Assembly: GCA_963720765.1 (NCBI GenBank)
Contig: CAVRGS010000013.1
Coordinates: 682,001 to 746,000 of the forward strand
Origin: DASUAS01 sp963720765
Lineage (GTDB): Bacteria > Actinomycetota > Acidimicrobiia > IMCC26256 > DASPTH01
DNA length: 64,000 bases
Direction: 5' to 3'
This document shows, piece after piece, positions 55,965 through 62,970 of the stretch. Position numbers and translations under genes: made by a program. The notes under the pieces were generated by a model. The model ran no database searches. It was not told where the DNA came from and worked only from the letters and a program-made list of their open reading frames with translations. How positions within the stretch are numbered: the stretch's first letter is position 1; each line of letters begins with the position of its first letter.

Positions 55965-57338
55965 TCAGAGCGGGGTGTTGGAATGGCGGCGGGCCGGTTG
56001 CCGTTCGCGCTTCGTGCTGAGGCGCGACAGCGCTTCGGCGAGGACGCGACGTGTGTCCGATGCCGCGATCACGTCGTCGACGTAGCCGCGCTCGGCCGCG
56101 ACGTACGGGTTGGCGAAGCGCGCCGAGTACTCGGCTTCGAGCGCGAGCTGTTCGGTGAGGCGCTCGGCTGCGTCGTCGATGGCGGCCAGTTGGCGACGGT
56201 GGAGGATCTGCACCGCGCCGGGTGCTCCCATCACGGCGACCTCCGCAGTCGGCCACGCCATGCACCAGTCGTTGCCGAGGTGCTTCGAGTCCATCACGAT
56301 GTACGCGCCCCCGTACGCCTTCCGCAGCAGGAGGCAGAGCCGCGGCACGGTGGCCGCCGCGTACGCGTGCACCAGCTCGGCGCCGTGACGGATCATGCCG
56401 CGCCACTCGAGGTCGCGCCCGGGCTCGAAGCCGGGCGTGTCGACGAAGGTGACGATCGGGAAGTTGAACGCGTCGCACCACTGCACGAACCGCGCGGCCT
56501 TGCGCGATGCCTCGATGTCGAGGGTGCCGGCGCGGAACATCGGTTGGTTGGCGACCACGCCGACGGGCCGACCGCCGAGCCGCGCGAGGCCCGTCACCAT
56601 GTTCGGCGCGTAGTTCGGGCGTAGCTCCAGCAAGGTGTGCTCGTCGCACACGTCGTCGATGACGGTGCGTACGTCGTACGACGCGGTCGCACGCGCGGGC
56701 ACCGCGCTCGCGGCGCGCGTGCACGGCCGGTCGACGGGATCGCCGGTGTCCTCGCACGGCGGATCCTGAAGATGGTTCGACGGCAGATAGGTGAGCAACG
56801 TCTCGAGGGCGACCATCGCTTCGTCCTCGTCCACGACCACGAGGGTGGCGACTCCGCTCTCGCGCTCGTGCACGGGCGCACCACCGAGTCGATCGGACGT
56901 CATCGCCACGCCGGTGAACGCCGCGACGACCTCGGGGCCCGTGACGTAGGCGAACGCGTCGCTGGTCATGATCACGTGGTCGGCGATGCCGAGCAGCAGC
57001 GCGGGTCCCGACACCGCGGGCCCGACGAGCACCAGCACCACCGGCACCACTCCCGACGCGTCGGTCAGCGCCTTGGCGACCCGACCCCATGCGTGCAGCG
57101 CCGACAGTCCCTCCGCGACGTCGGCGCCCGAGCTGGCGATGCGGCCGACGATCGGCATGCCGAGCTCGACCGCGAGGTGGATCGCCCGGGCGATGGTCTC
57201 TCCCTCCGGGGTGCCGATGGCACCGCGGTGCTTCCCGCCGTCGAGGCTGAACCAGCTGATCGGGCGCCCGTCGATCTCGCGCACCTCGGCGATCGCCGCG
57301 GTGCTGCGGTGCCCGAAGACGGGTGTGGGTACGGTCAC
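55965..57338 (-). CDS. Acyl-CoA carboxylase carboxyltransferase (AccD-like)
   Basis: A 457-aa carboxyltransferase. The N-terminal half carries GAIGTPEGETIARAI and GPAVSGPALLLGIADHVIM, and the C-terminal half carries FVDTPGFEPGRDLEWRGMIRHGAEL near 310 and RKAYGGAYIVMDSKHLGNDWCMAWPTAEVAVMGAPGAV near 350. Both carboxyltransferase half-domains are in one chain, as in PCC/ACC beta subunits, though the N-terminal half is closer to AccA-like than AccD-like in order. It carboxylates acetyl-CoA or a related substrate to feed malonyl units into FAS-II. GTG 57338 overlaps the fabF stop. Confidence 0.88.
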   Translation of the reverse strand: MTVPTPVFGHRSTAAIAEVREIDGRPISWFSLDGGKHRGAIGTPEGETIARAIHLAVELGMPIVGRIASSGADVAEGLSALHAWGRVAKALTDASGVVPVVLVLVGPAVSGPALLLGIADHVIMTSDAFAYVTGPEVVAAFTGVAMTSDRLGGAPVHERESGVATLVVVDEDEAMVALETLLTYLPSNHLQDPPCEDTGDPVDRPCTRAASAVPARATASYDVRTVIDDVCDEHTLLELRPNYAPNMVTGLARLGGRPVGVVANQPMFRAGTLDIEASRKAARFVQWCDAFNFPIVTFVDTPGFEPGRDLEWRGMIRHGAELVHAYAAATVPRLCLLLRKAYGGAYIVMDSKHLGNDWCMAWPTAEVAVMGAPGAVQILHRRQLAAIDDAAERLTEQLALEAEYSARFANPYVAAERGYVDDVIAASDTRRVLAEALSRLSTKRERQPARRHSNTPL

Positions 57339-58594
57339 CCGGTGGTGAGGTCGACCAGGCCCAGGATCAGGGTCGCGTTGTGGCCGCCGAACCCGAACGA
57401 GTTCGAGAGCACCGGCTTGCGTTCGATCGGTCGCGGTGTGCCCGAGACGACGTCGAGGCCGATGTCCTCACCGATCTGGTCGAGGTTCGCGGTGGGCGGC
57501 ACGACACCGTCGCGCAGCGACAAGAGGCTGATGACCGCTTCGGCGGCGCCGGCGCCCGCGATCATGTGGCCGGTGACGCCCTTGGTCGACGTGACCGGCG
57601 GCGCGTCACCGAAGACCTTCCGGATCGCCTCGGCTTCCGTGGCATCGTTGAGCGGGGTCGATGTGCCGTGCGCGTTCACGTGCCCGATGTCGGTGGCGAC
57701 GAGGCCGGCGTCGTCGAGCGCCAGCTGCATGCACGCAGCGGCGCCCGCTCCACCGGGCACCGGCGCGGTGATGTGGTGGGCGTCGGCATTGCGTCCGTAG
57801 CCGAGCACCTCACCGTGGATGGTGGCGCCCCGAGCCAGCGCGTGCTCGAGTGTCTCCAGCACGGTGAACCCTGCGCCTTCCGCGATGACGAAGCCGTCGC
57901 GCGCGGCGTCGAACGGCCGTGATGCGCGCGTGGGATCGTCGTTGCGCGTGCTCATCGCGCCCATGCGCGCGAAGGCCGACACCGTGAGCGGCGTGACCGG
58001 GGCCTCGGTCGCTCCCGCGACCACGACCTCGGCGCTGCCGTCGCGCACCATGCGCACGCCCTCACCGATCGCGTTGGCCCCGGCGGCACACGCGGTGGAG
58101 ATGCAGAGCGCGGGGCCGGTGAAGCCGAAACGGATCGAGATCATCCCGGCGGCGGCGTTCGGCATCATCATCGGGACGAAGAACGGGCTCACCCGGCTCG
58201 GGCCGCGCGCCAGGAAGGTCGATTCGTTCTCCTCCATGGTCTCGAGGCCGCCCACACCGGTCGCGGCGATCACCGCGCACCGGCTGGGGTCGGCTCCGAG
58301 CTCGCCGGCGTCGCTCAAGGCGTCGGCTGCCGCACCGAACCCGAGCTGGGTGAAGCGGTCGACCCGCCGCACCTCTTTCGGGTTGAAGTACGGCGCGGGG
58401 TCGTACTCGAGCACCTCGCCGGCGAAGCGCACGGGCAGCTCCGACGCGTCGAAGCGCGCGATCGGTCCGGCGCTTCCGACGCCGGCCAGCACCCGCTCCC
58501 ACATCGTGGCGACGTCGACACCGGCAGGCGTCTTGACGCCCATGCCGGTGACGACGACCCGCGGTCGTCCGTGCGCGTCGACGAGGTCAACCAT
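57335..58594 (-). CDS. fabF: 3-oxoacyl-ACP synthase II
   Basis: A 419-aa condensing enzyme that elongates acyl-ACP with malonyl-ACP. The nucleophile Cys is in ISTACAAGANAIG near 170, one His is in NAHGTSTPLND near 310, the other in KGVTGHMIAGAGA near 345, and the C-terminal SNSFGFGGHNATLI is intact. ATG 58594 is 3 bases after the acpP stop. GTG of the carboxylase gene overlaps its stop. It is the only long-chain KAS in the cluster. Confidence 0.96.
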   Translation of the reverse strand: MVDLVDAHGRPRVVVTGMGVKTPAGVDVATMWERVLAGVGSAGPIARFDASELPVRFAGEVLEYDPAPYFNPKEVRRVDRFTQLGFGAAADALSDAGELGADPSRCAVIAATGVGGLETMEENESTFLARGPSRVSPFFVPMMMPNAAAGMISIRFGFTGPALCISTACAAGANAIGEGVRMVRDGSAEVVVAGATEAPVTPLTVSAFARMGAMSTRNDDPTRASRPFDAARDGFVIAEGAGFTVLETLEHALARGATIHGEVLGYGRNADAHHITAPVPGGAGAAACMQLALDDAGLVATDIGHVNAHGTSTPLNDATEAEAIRKVFGDAPPVTSTKGVTGHMIAGAGAAEAVISLLSLRDGVVPPTANLDQIGEDIGLDVVSGTPRPIERKPVLSNSFGFGGHNATLILGLVDLTTG

Positions 58595-58597
58595 GGA

Positions 58598-58849
58598 TCA
58601 GGCCTTTGCCGCCAGCTTGGCCAGCACGAGGTCGACCGCCTGGCCCACGGTGCCGACGTTCTCGAGGTCCTCTTCGGGCACCGAGATGTCGAATCGCTCC
58701 TCGAGACCCATGACCAGCTCGACGAGGTCGAGGCTGTCGGCGTCGAGGTCTTCCTTGAACCGGGCGTCTTCGACGACCGTGTCGGGCTCGACGCTCAACA
58801 CCTCGACCGCGACCTCCCGCAGTGCGGCGAGAACTTCGTCACGTTCCAT
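58598..58849 (-). CDS. acpP: Acyl carrier protein
   Basis: An 83-aa acidic four-helix protein. Phosphopantetheine attaches to Ser39 in DADSLDLVELVMGLEERF. It carries the growing acyl chain between FabD, FabH, FabF, FabG, FabZ and FabI. It is placed between fabG and fabF, as in most FAS-II operons. Confidence 0.97.
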   Translation of the reverse strand: MERDEVLAALREVAVEVLSVEPDTVVEDARFKEDLDADSLDLVELVMGLEERFDISVPEEDLENVGTVGQAVDLVLAKLAAKA

Positions 58850-58929
58850 TTGCTTGGTTCCTCCTGTGGATGAAAAGAGTTCGGTGGTTCGGCGCCGGGG
58901 GACGGGCCGAACCGAGAGGATCGCGCCGT

Positions 58930-59688
58930 TCAGTGCCCCATGCCGAGTCCACCGTCGACGGGGACGATCGCTCCGGTCACGTAGCCGGCAGCATCAGAAC
59001 AGAGGAAGGCGACCACCGCCGCCACCTCGTCGGGATTTCCGAGGCGCCCGAGCGGCACCGTCTGCTCGGCCCACTGGCGCCAGTCGTCTGGCAACCCGTC
59101 GGTCATGGCCGTCACGATAGGTCCGGGAGCCACGACGTTGCAGGTGATGCCGCGGGTCGCCAGCTCCCGGGCGACGGCTCGCGAGAGTCCGACGAGGCCG
59201 GCCTTGGCGGCCGAGTAGTTGGCCTGCCCGGCCTGGCCGGTCTGGCCGCTGACCGACGACACGTTGACGATGCGGCCGAAGCGGCCCTTCATCATCTTCG
59301 GCGTCGCCCGGCGGATGGTGTGGAAGGCGCCCGTGAGGTTGGTCTGGAGCACGTCGCCCCAGTGGTCGTCGCTCATCCGCATCAGCAGTCCGTCGCGGGT
59401 GATGCCGGCGTTGTTCACGAGCAGTTCGACCGGACCGAAGGTCTCCTCGATGGCGCGGAACGCCTGGTCGATCGACTCCGGGTCGGCGACGTCGGCCTGC
59501 ACCGAGAACGCCTCGGCGCCGGTGGCCTCGACGTCGGCCTGCGTCTCTTTCGCTCCGTCGGCGTCGGACGAGTAGCAGAACGCGACCCGACAGCCCGCCG
59601 CGCCCAGTGCGACGGCGATGGCGCGGCCGATGCCACGCGACGCTCCGGTGACGAACGCGACCCGACCCGGTGATTCCGGTGCGCTCAC
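58930..59688 (-). CDS. fabG: 3-oxoacyl-ACP reductase
   Basis: A 252-aa NADPH-dependent SDR. It has GASRGIGRAI near 14, NNAGITRDGLLMRMSDDHW near 95, and the catalytic Ser in NVSSVSGQTGQAGQANYSAAK with Tyr and Lys (YSAAK) near 157. The C-terminal PVDGGLGMGH is standard. Unlike the SDR at 15056, every catalytic residue is present. GTG 59688 is chosen as start because homology begins there; the frame upstream has no similarity. Confidence 0.95.
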   Translation of the reverse strand: MSAPESPGRVAFVTGASRGIGRAIAVALGAAGCRVAFCYSSDADGAKETQADVEATGAEAFSVQADVADPESIDQAFRAIEETFGPVELLVNNAGITRDGLLMRMSDDHWGDVLQTNLTGAFHTIRRATPKMMKGRFGRIVNVSSVSGQTGQAGQANYSAAKAGLVGLSRAVARELATRGITCNVVAPGPIVTAMTDGLPDDWRQWAEQTVPLGRLGNPDEVAAVVAFLCSDAAGYVTGAIVPVDGGLGMGH

Positions 59689-59713
59689 GCCTGCCCGATC
59701 GTGGACGGCCGGC

Positions 59714-60700
59714 TCATGGCCTGCCCCATCGCAGCAACGCGCTGCCCCACGTGAGGCCGGCACCGAATCCCGAGAGGAGCACGAGGTCGCCGGGCTGGAG
59801 CCGACCGTCGTCGGCGGCCTCGGCGAGGACGAGCGGGATCGACGCGGCGCTGGTGTTCCCGTAGCGGTCGATGTTCACGAGGGTGCGCTCCGCCGGGATC
59901 CCGAGCCGGTTGCCTGCGGCCTCGATGATACGGACATTGGCCTGGTGCGGCGCGAACCACGTGACGTCGTCGACGCCGACCCCGCCACGCGCCAGCGCGT
60001 TCGTCGCCGATTCCACGACGATGCGCACCGCGCGGCGGAACACCTCCTGCCCGTTCATGCGGAGGTAGTGCTCGCCGTTGGCGACGGTCTCCGCGCTGGT
60101 CGGACGACGACTCCCGCCCGCGGGGATCTCGAGCAGGCCGGCGGCGCTGCCGTCGCACCCGAGATCCCACGCGAGCAGACCGGGCCCGTCGTCGGGGGAC
60201 GAGCTGAGGATCATGGCCGCGGCACCATCGCCGAAGATGACGCACGTGCCGCGGTCCGTCGGGTCGGTGACACGAGAGAGCGTCTCGGCGCCGATGAGGA
60301 GCACGTGGTCGAGGTTGCCGGCGGTGAGCATGGACGCACCCACCACGAGCTCGTAGACGAAACCCGCGCAGCCGGCGTTGAGGTCGAACGAGCCGCAGTG
60401 GAGACCCAACCCGTCGCCGACGAACGCGCCGGTGTGGGGGATGAGCTGCTCGGTCGTCGCGGTGGCGACGACCATGAGATCGATGGCGTCGGGTGTCAGC
60501 CCTGCGTTCTTGATCGCCGCCGCCCCGGCCTCGGTGGCGAGGCTCGCGGTGGACTCACCCGCCGACGCGATCCGTCGCTCGGAGATGCCGGTGCGCTCGA
60601 TGATCCACTGATCGCTCGTGTCGACGAGCTGTTCGAGATCGGCGTTGGTGAGCCGCTGGTCGGGGAGTGCGGTGCCCCAGCCGGAGATCGCGGCCCGCAT
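59714..60700 (-). CDS. fabH: 3-oxoacyl-ACP synthase III
   Basis: A 328-aa initiating KAS. The Cys nucleophile is Cys111 in LNAGCAGFVYE, His lies in FAPHQANVRI near 245 and Asn in YGNTSAASIPL near 275. It condenses an acyl-CoA primer with malonyl-ACP. ATG 60700 lies 2 bases after the stop of the biotinyl-like gene. The typical FabH opening AAISGWGTALPDQRLTN is present. Confidence 0.96.
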   Translation of the reverse strand: MRAAISGWGTALPDQRLTNADLEQLVDTSDQWIIERTGISERRIASAGESTASLATEAGAAAIKNAGLTPDAIDLMVVATATTEQLIPHTGAFVGDGLGLHCGSFDLNAGCAGFVYELVVGASMLTAGNLDHVLLIGAETLSRVTDPTDRGTCVIFGDGAAAMILSSSPDDGPGLLAWDLGCDGSAAGLLEIPAGGSRRPTSAETVANGEHYLRMNGQEVFRRAVRIVVESATNALARGGVGVDDVTWFAPHQANVRIIEAAGNRLGIPAERTLVNIDRYGNTSAASIPLVLAEAADDGRLQPGDLVLLSGFGAGLTWGSALLRWGRP

Positions 60701-60702
60701 GC

Positions 60703-60966
60703 TCAGGCGACTCGCAGCCAGGCGACGGGCTGGCCTTCGCGCAGGCGCTCACCGCGGTGCACGAGCATCCCGACGAGCTGACCCCGGAACGGGCTGCACA
60801 CCGGCGTGGACGTGCCGGGACCGTCGAGGTGGCCGACGGTCTGTCCTTCGTCGACGTGGTCTCCCGCGTCGACGTCGTCGAGCGGACGGAACACGCCGAC
60901 CGACGGGGCGATGATCATGCGCTCGGGCACGAGGAGCCCCTCACCGTGGTTCAAGAGGGCTTCCAT
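60703..60966 (-). CDS. Biotinyl/lipoyl-like domain protein without the attachment Lys
   Basis: An 87-aa protein made of one predicted beta-barrel. IIAPSVGVFRPL, VDAGDHVDEGQTVGHL and CSPFRGQLVGMLVHRGERLREGQPVAWLR are the paired half-repeats of a biotinyl or lipoyl domain (BCCP-like). The hairpin that should carry the EAMKM biotinylation Lys instead reads DGPGTSTPV, so no biotin can attach; the protein has no Lys at all. It sits between fabD and fabH, 3 and 2 bases away. A structural or scaffolding role in the FAS complex, or a relic of a carboxylase carrier, are both possible. Confidence 0.7.
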   Translation of the reverse strand: MEALLNHGEGLLVPERMIIAPSVGVFRPLDDVDAGDHVDEGQTVGHLDGPGTSTPVCSPFRGQLVGMLVHRGERLREGQPVAWLRVA

Positions 60967-60969
60967 GGG

Positions 60970-61879
60970 TTATGCGACCTCCAGGGTCAGATCAGCGGGG
61001 CTGGCGATGTTGCGGACGGTGACACCGGGGGCGCCGCGCTTGGCCAGCGCGGCGATCATCGAGCCGTACCCGACCTCCCAGAAGGAGCCGGCGCCGAGCG
61101 ACACGAGCGTGTCCATGGTCGAGCGCCACCGGACCGGCACCGACACGTGCGCGGGGAGGCGTTCGCGCCACCCGTCAGCGTCGTCGTAGGCGGCGGCGTC
61201 GTGGTTCGAGACGACCGGTGCGGCAGGCTTGGTCAGTTCGAGGTCGACGACCTCGACTGCGAGTGCGGCCGTCGCATCGGCCATGAGCGGGGTGTGGAAC
61301 GCGCCGCCCACGTTGAGAGCGGTGACGCGGCGCACCCCGATCTCCTGGGCGCGGGCCGAACCGGCGGCAACCCCATCGGGCGTTCCGGCGATCACGACCT
61401 GGCCGGGAGCGTTGTCGTTCGCGACCCAGCATCCGTCGGGTGCGGCGGTGCACGCGTCGTCGGCCTGCTCCGGGGTCGCACCGAGCAGCGCGGCCATCTT
61501 GCCGGGGTGGGCGTCGGCCGCGGCCTGCGTGAGCTCGGCGCGGCGCGCCGCGAAGCGAACGCCGTCGTCGAGGGAGAGGACACCGGACGCGATGAGCGCG
61601 GTGACCTGGCCGAGCGAGTGGCCGGCGAACGCGACGATGTCGTCGGTCGGCACGTCGAGCGCGTCCCACACGACCAGCGAGGTGAGGAGGACTGCGAGCT
61701 GGGCATCGCGCGTCCGACGCGAGTGCGTCAGGCGGCGCGTCGGTGACCAGGTGCGCGAGCGGTTCGCCCAGCGCGGCTTCGGCGCGATCGACGACCGACC
61801 AACTCGAATGGTCGCGCCACGGCAACGCCATGCCCGTCTGTTGGGTCCCCTGTCCGGGGAAGACCACCGCGATACCCAC
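60970..61879 (-). CDS. fabD: Malonyl-CoA:ACP transacylase, interrupted by one frameshift
   Basis: The enzyme that loads malonyl on ACP. The N-terminal 54 residues (MGIAVVFPGQGTQQTGMALPW...) are in one frame from GTG 61879, and the rest (TRDAQLAVLLTSLVVWDAL, the catalytic AGHSLGQVTALIA with Ser, and AFHTPLM with His) is in another. The shift occurs around 61713-61716, where an extra C in GTCCG (plus strand) would explain it. Removing it gives a normal about 302-aa FabD. As FabD is essential, a sequencing or assembly error is the likeliest cause. First gene of the FAS-II operon. Confidence 0.86.
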
Positions 61880-61980
61880 CGTGTCGCCCGTTCCGCCTCG
61901 TGCACTCGGTTGCAGCTGTGAAGAACTCCGACCGAGAACGCGTGCCCGGGGTTACATCCGTGTGGTGCGGCGCGCGTCGC

Positions 61981-62004
61981 GGTCGACGACACCGAGTGTC
62001 GACC
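61981..62004. promoter_or_regulatory. Inverted repeat GGTCGAC next to the fab operators
   Basis: GGTCGAC (61981-61987) and GTCGACC (61998-62004) are inverted, each containing the self-palindrome GTCGAC. The element lies immediately left of the two TTACTC palindromes, between fabD and fabZ. It may be a further operator or a coincidence. Confidence 0.3.
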
Positions 62005-62005
62005 A

Positions 62006-62019
62006 TTACTCGCGGGTAA
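62006..62019. promoter_or_regulatory. Near-palindromic operator-like box 1, fabD-fabZ
   Basis: TTACTCGCGGGTAA is a near-perfect palindrome (TTAC half-sites). It lies 127 bases upstream of fabD and 87 upstream of fabZ. Its start is exactly 20 bp from that of box 2. Confidence 0.55.
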
Positions 62020-62025
62020 CGTCGA

Positions 62026-62039
62026 TTACTCACGAGTAA
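62026..62039. promoter_or_regulatory. Near-palindromic operator-like box 2, fabD-fabZ
   Basis: TTACTCACGAGTAA shares 12 of 14 positions with box 1. The 20-bp centre-to-centre spacing (two helical turns) puts both on the same face, suited to cooperative binding of a TetR- or MarR-type dimer. The AT-rich boxes also contain -10-like sequences (TAACGT on plus, TAATGG on minus). Confidence 0.55.
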
Positions 62040-62105
62040 AGAGCGATCGTCTCCGTGAACAGTGGCTGGCGGCAACCTGTCCGGCCCCAGAGCGACAGGG
62101 ACCTC

Positions 62106-62543
62106 ATGCCACTTCCCGAGTCCGACGCGTTGGTCGCCCTGCTCCCGCACCGGCCCCCGTTCCGCTTCGTCGATGCCGTCGACGCGATCGCGGTCGCCGA
62201 GCACATCGAAGCGCGATGGCTGGTCACCGGCGACGAGTTCTTCCTCGCCGGTCACTTCCCCGGCAATCCGATCGTCCCGGGTGTGATCCAACTCGAGGCA
62301 CTCGCGCAAGCCGGCGCGATCACGTTGCTCGGCGACGACCGCTACGCCGGGAAGCTCGCGCTCTTCGGCGGCGTGGAGAAGGTCCGCTTCCGGCGCGTCG
62401 TGCGACCAGGTGACGAGGTGCACCTCGTGGTCGACGTCGAACGCCTGAGTGCACGCGGGGGTTGGGCGCAGGCCCGAGCGAGCGTCGACGACGTCACCGC
62501 GTGCGAAGCCCGGATGTTCTTCGCGGTGACCGATCCGGCGTGA
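62106..62543 (+). CDS. fabZ: 3-hydroxyacyl-ACP dehydratase (FabZ-like)
   Basis: A 145-aa hot-dog-fold dehydratase. The active-site block is GHFPGNPIVPGVIQLEALAQAG with catalytic His near 51 and Glu near 65; LLPHRPPFRFVDAV is the standard opening. It dehydrates 3-hydroxyacyl-ACP in the FAS-II cycle, the one step missing from the divergent fab operon. ATG 62106 follows a CAGGGA ribosome-like site; GTG 62055 is in frame but adds 17 non-conserved residues. It shares the two-box regulatory region with fabD. Confidence 0.87.
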   Translation: MPLPESDALVALLPHRPPFRFVDAVDAIAVAEHIEARWLVTGDEFFLAGHFPGNPIVPGVIQLEALAQAGAITLLGDDRYAGKLALFGGVEKVRFRRVVRPGDEVHLVVDVERLSARGGWAQARASVDDVTACEARMFFAVTDPA

Positions 62544-62578
62544 CCGATCCGCGTGACCGGACCTTCGGGCCCTGACCT

Positions 62579-62872
62579 TCAGGAGGTCGGCGGCTCGGGT
62601 GGCTCGTTCAGCTCGGCGAGGTCGCTGAGATCGGCCTCGGGGTCGGTGTCGCCGTCGTCGGGCGGGACCGCGCTCACCCGCGGGACTTCGCCCGTCGGCT
62701 CGTCGGGGTTGCGGTGGAGGAGCAGCTTCGCCTCCACGGATTTGTCGAGCGGCGGCTCGTCGCGCACCTGACGCCACGGCGCCACGATGATCAGGATCAG
62801 CAGCACCACCGAGAGCACGGCCACGATCACGAGGACGGCGGACGTGAACTCGACGGCGAGATTGGGGTGCAT
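62579..62872 (-). CDS. Single-pass membrane protein, 97 aa
   Basis: A hydrophobic helix (about 8-33, TSAVLVIVAVLSVVLLILIIVAP) is followed by a charged, Pro/Asp/Glu-rich cytosolic tail (DGDTDPEADLSDLAELNEPPEPP). ATG 62872 is chosen because AATAAT at 62880-62885 (minus strand) ends 7 bases upstream; ATG 62881 is in frame but overlaps that hexamer. No family is recognised. It is divergent from the CHASE2 gene. Confidence 0.7.
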   Translation of the reverse strand: MHPNLAVEFTSAVLVIVAVLSVVLLILIIVAPWRQVRDEPPLDKSVEAKLLLHRNPDEPTGEVPRVSAVPPDDGDTDPEADLSDLAELNEPPEPPTS

Positions 62873-62879
62873 CCGTTGC

Positions 62880-62885
62880 ATTATT
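62880..62885 (-). promoter_or_regulatory. -10 hexamer AATAAT, leaderless start of the 97-aa gene
   Basis: AATAAT on the minus strand ends 7 bases before ATG 62872, in a GC-rich setting where such an AT run is rare. Confidence 0.45.
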
Positions 62886-62970
62886 CCCCGCGCGCGAAGC
62901 TGTACTCGTCATCCGCGCCACAACTGTTGGTGGCGCCCCGGGAAGCGGAGACGGCCAACTGAAGCGTCGA

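Noticed and set aside
62055..62105. N-terminal extension of FabZ from GTG 62055
   Set aside because: The 17 added residues have no family similarity, and ATG 62106 matches where FabZ proteins begin.
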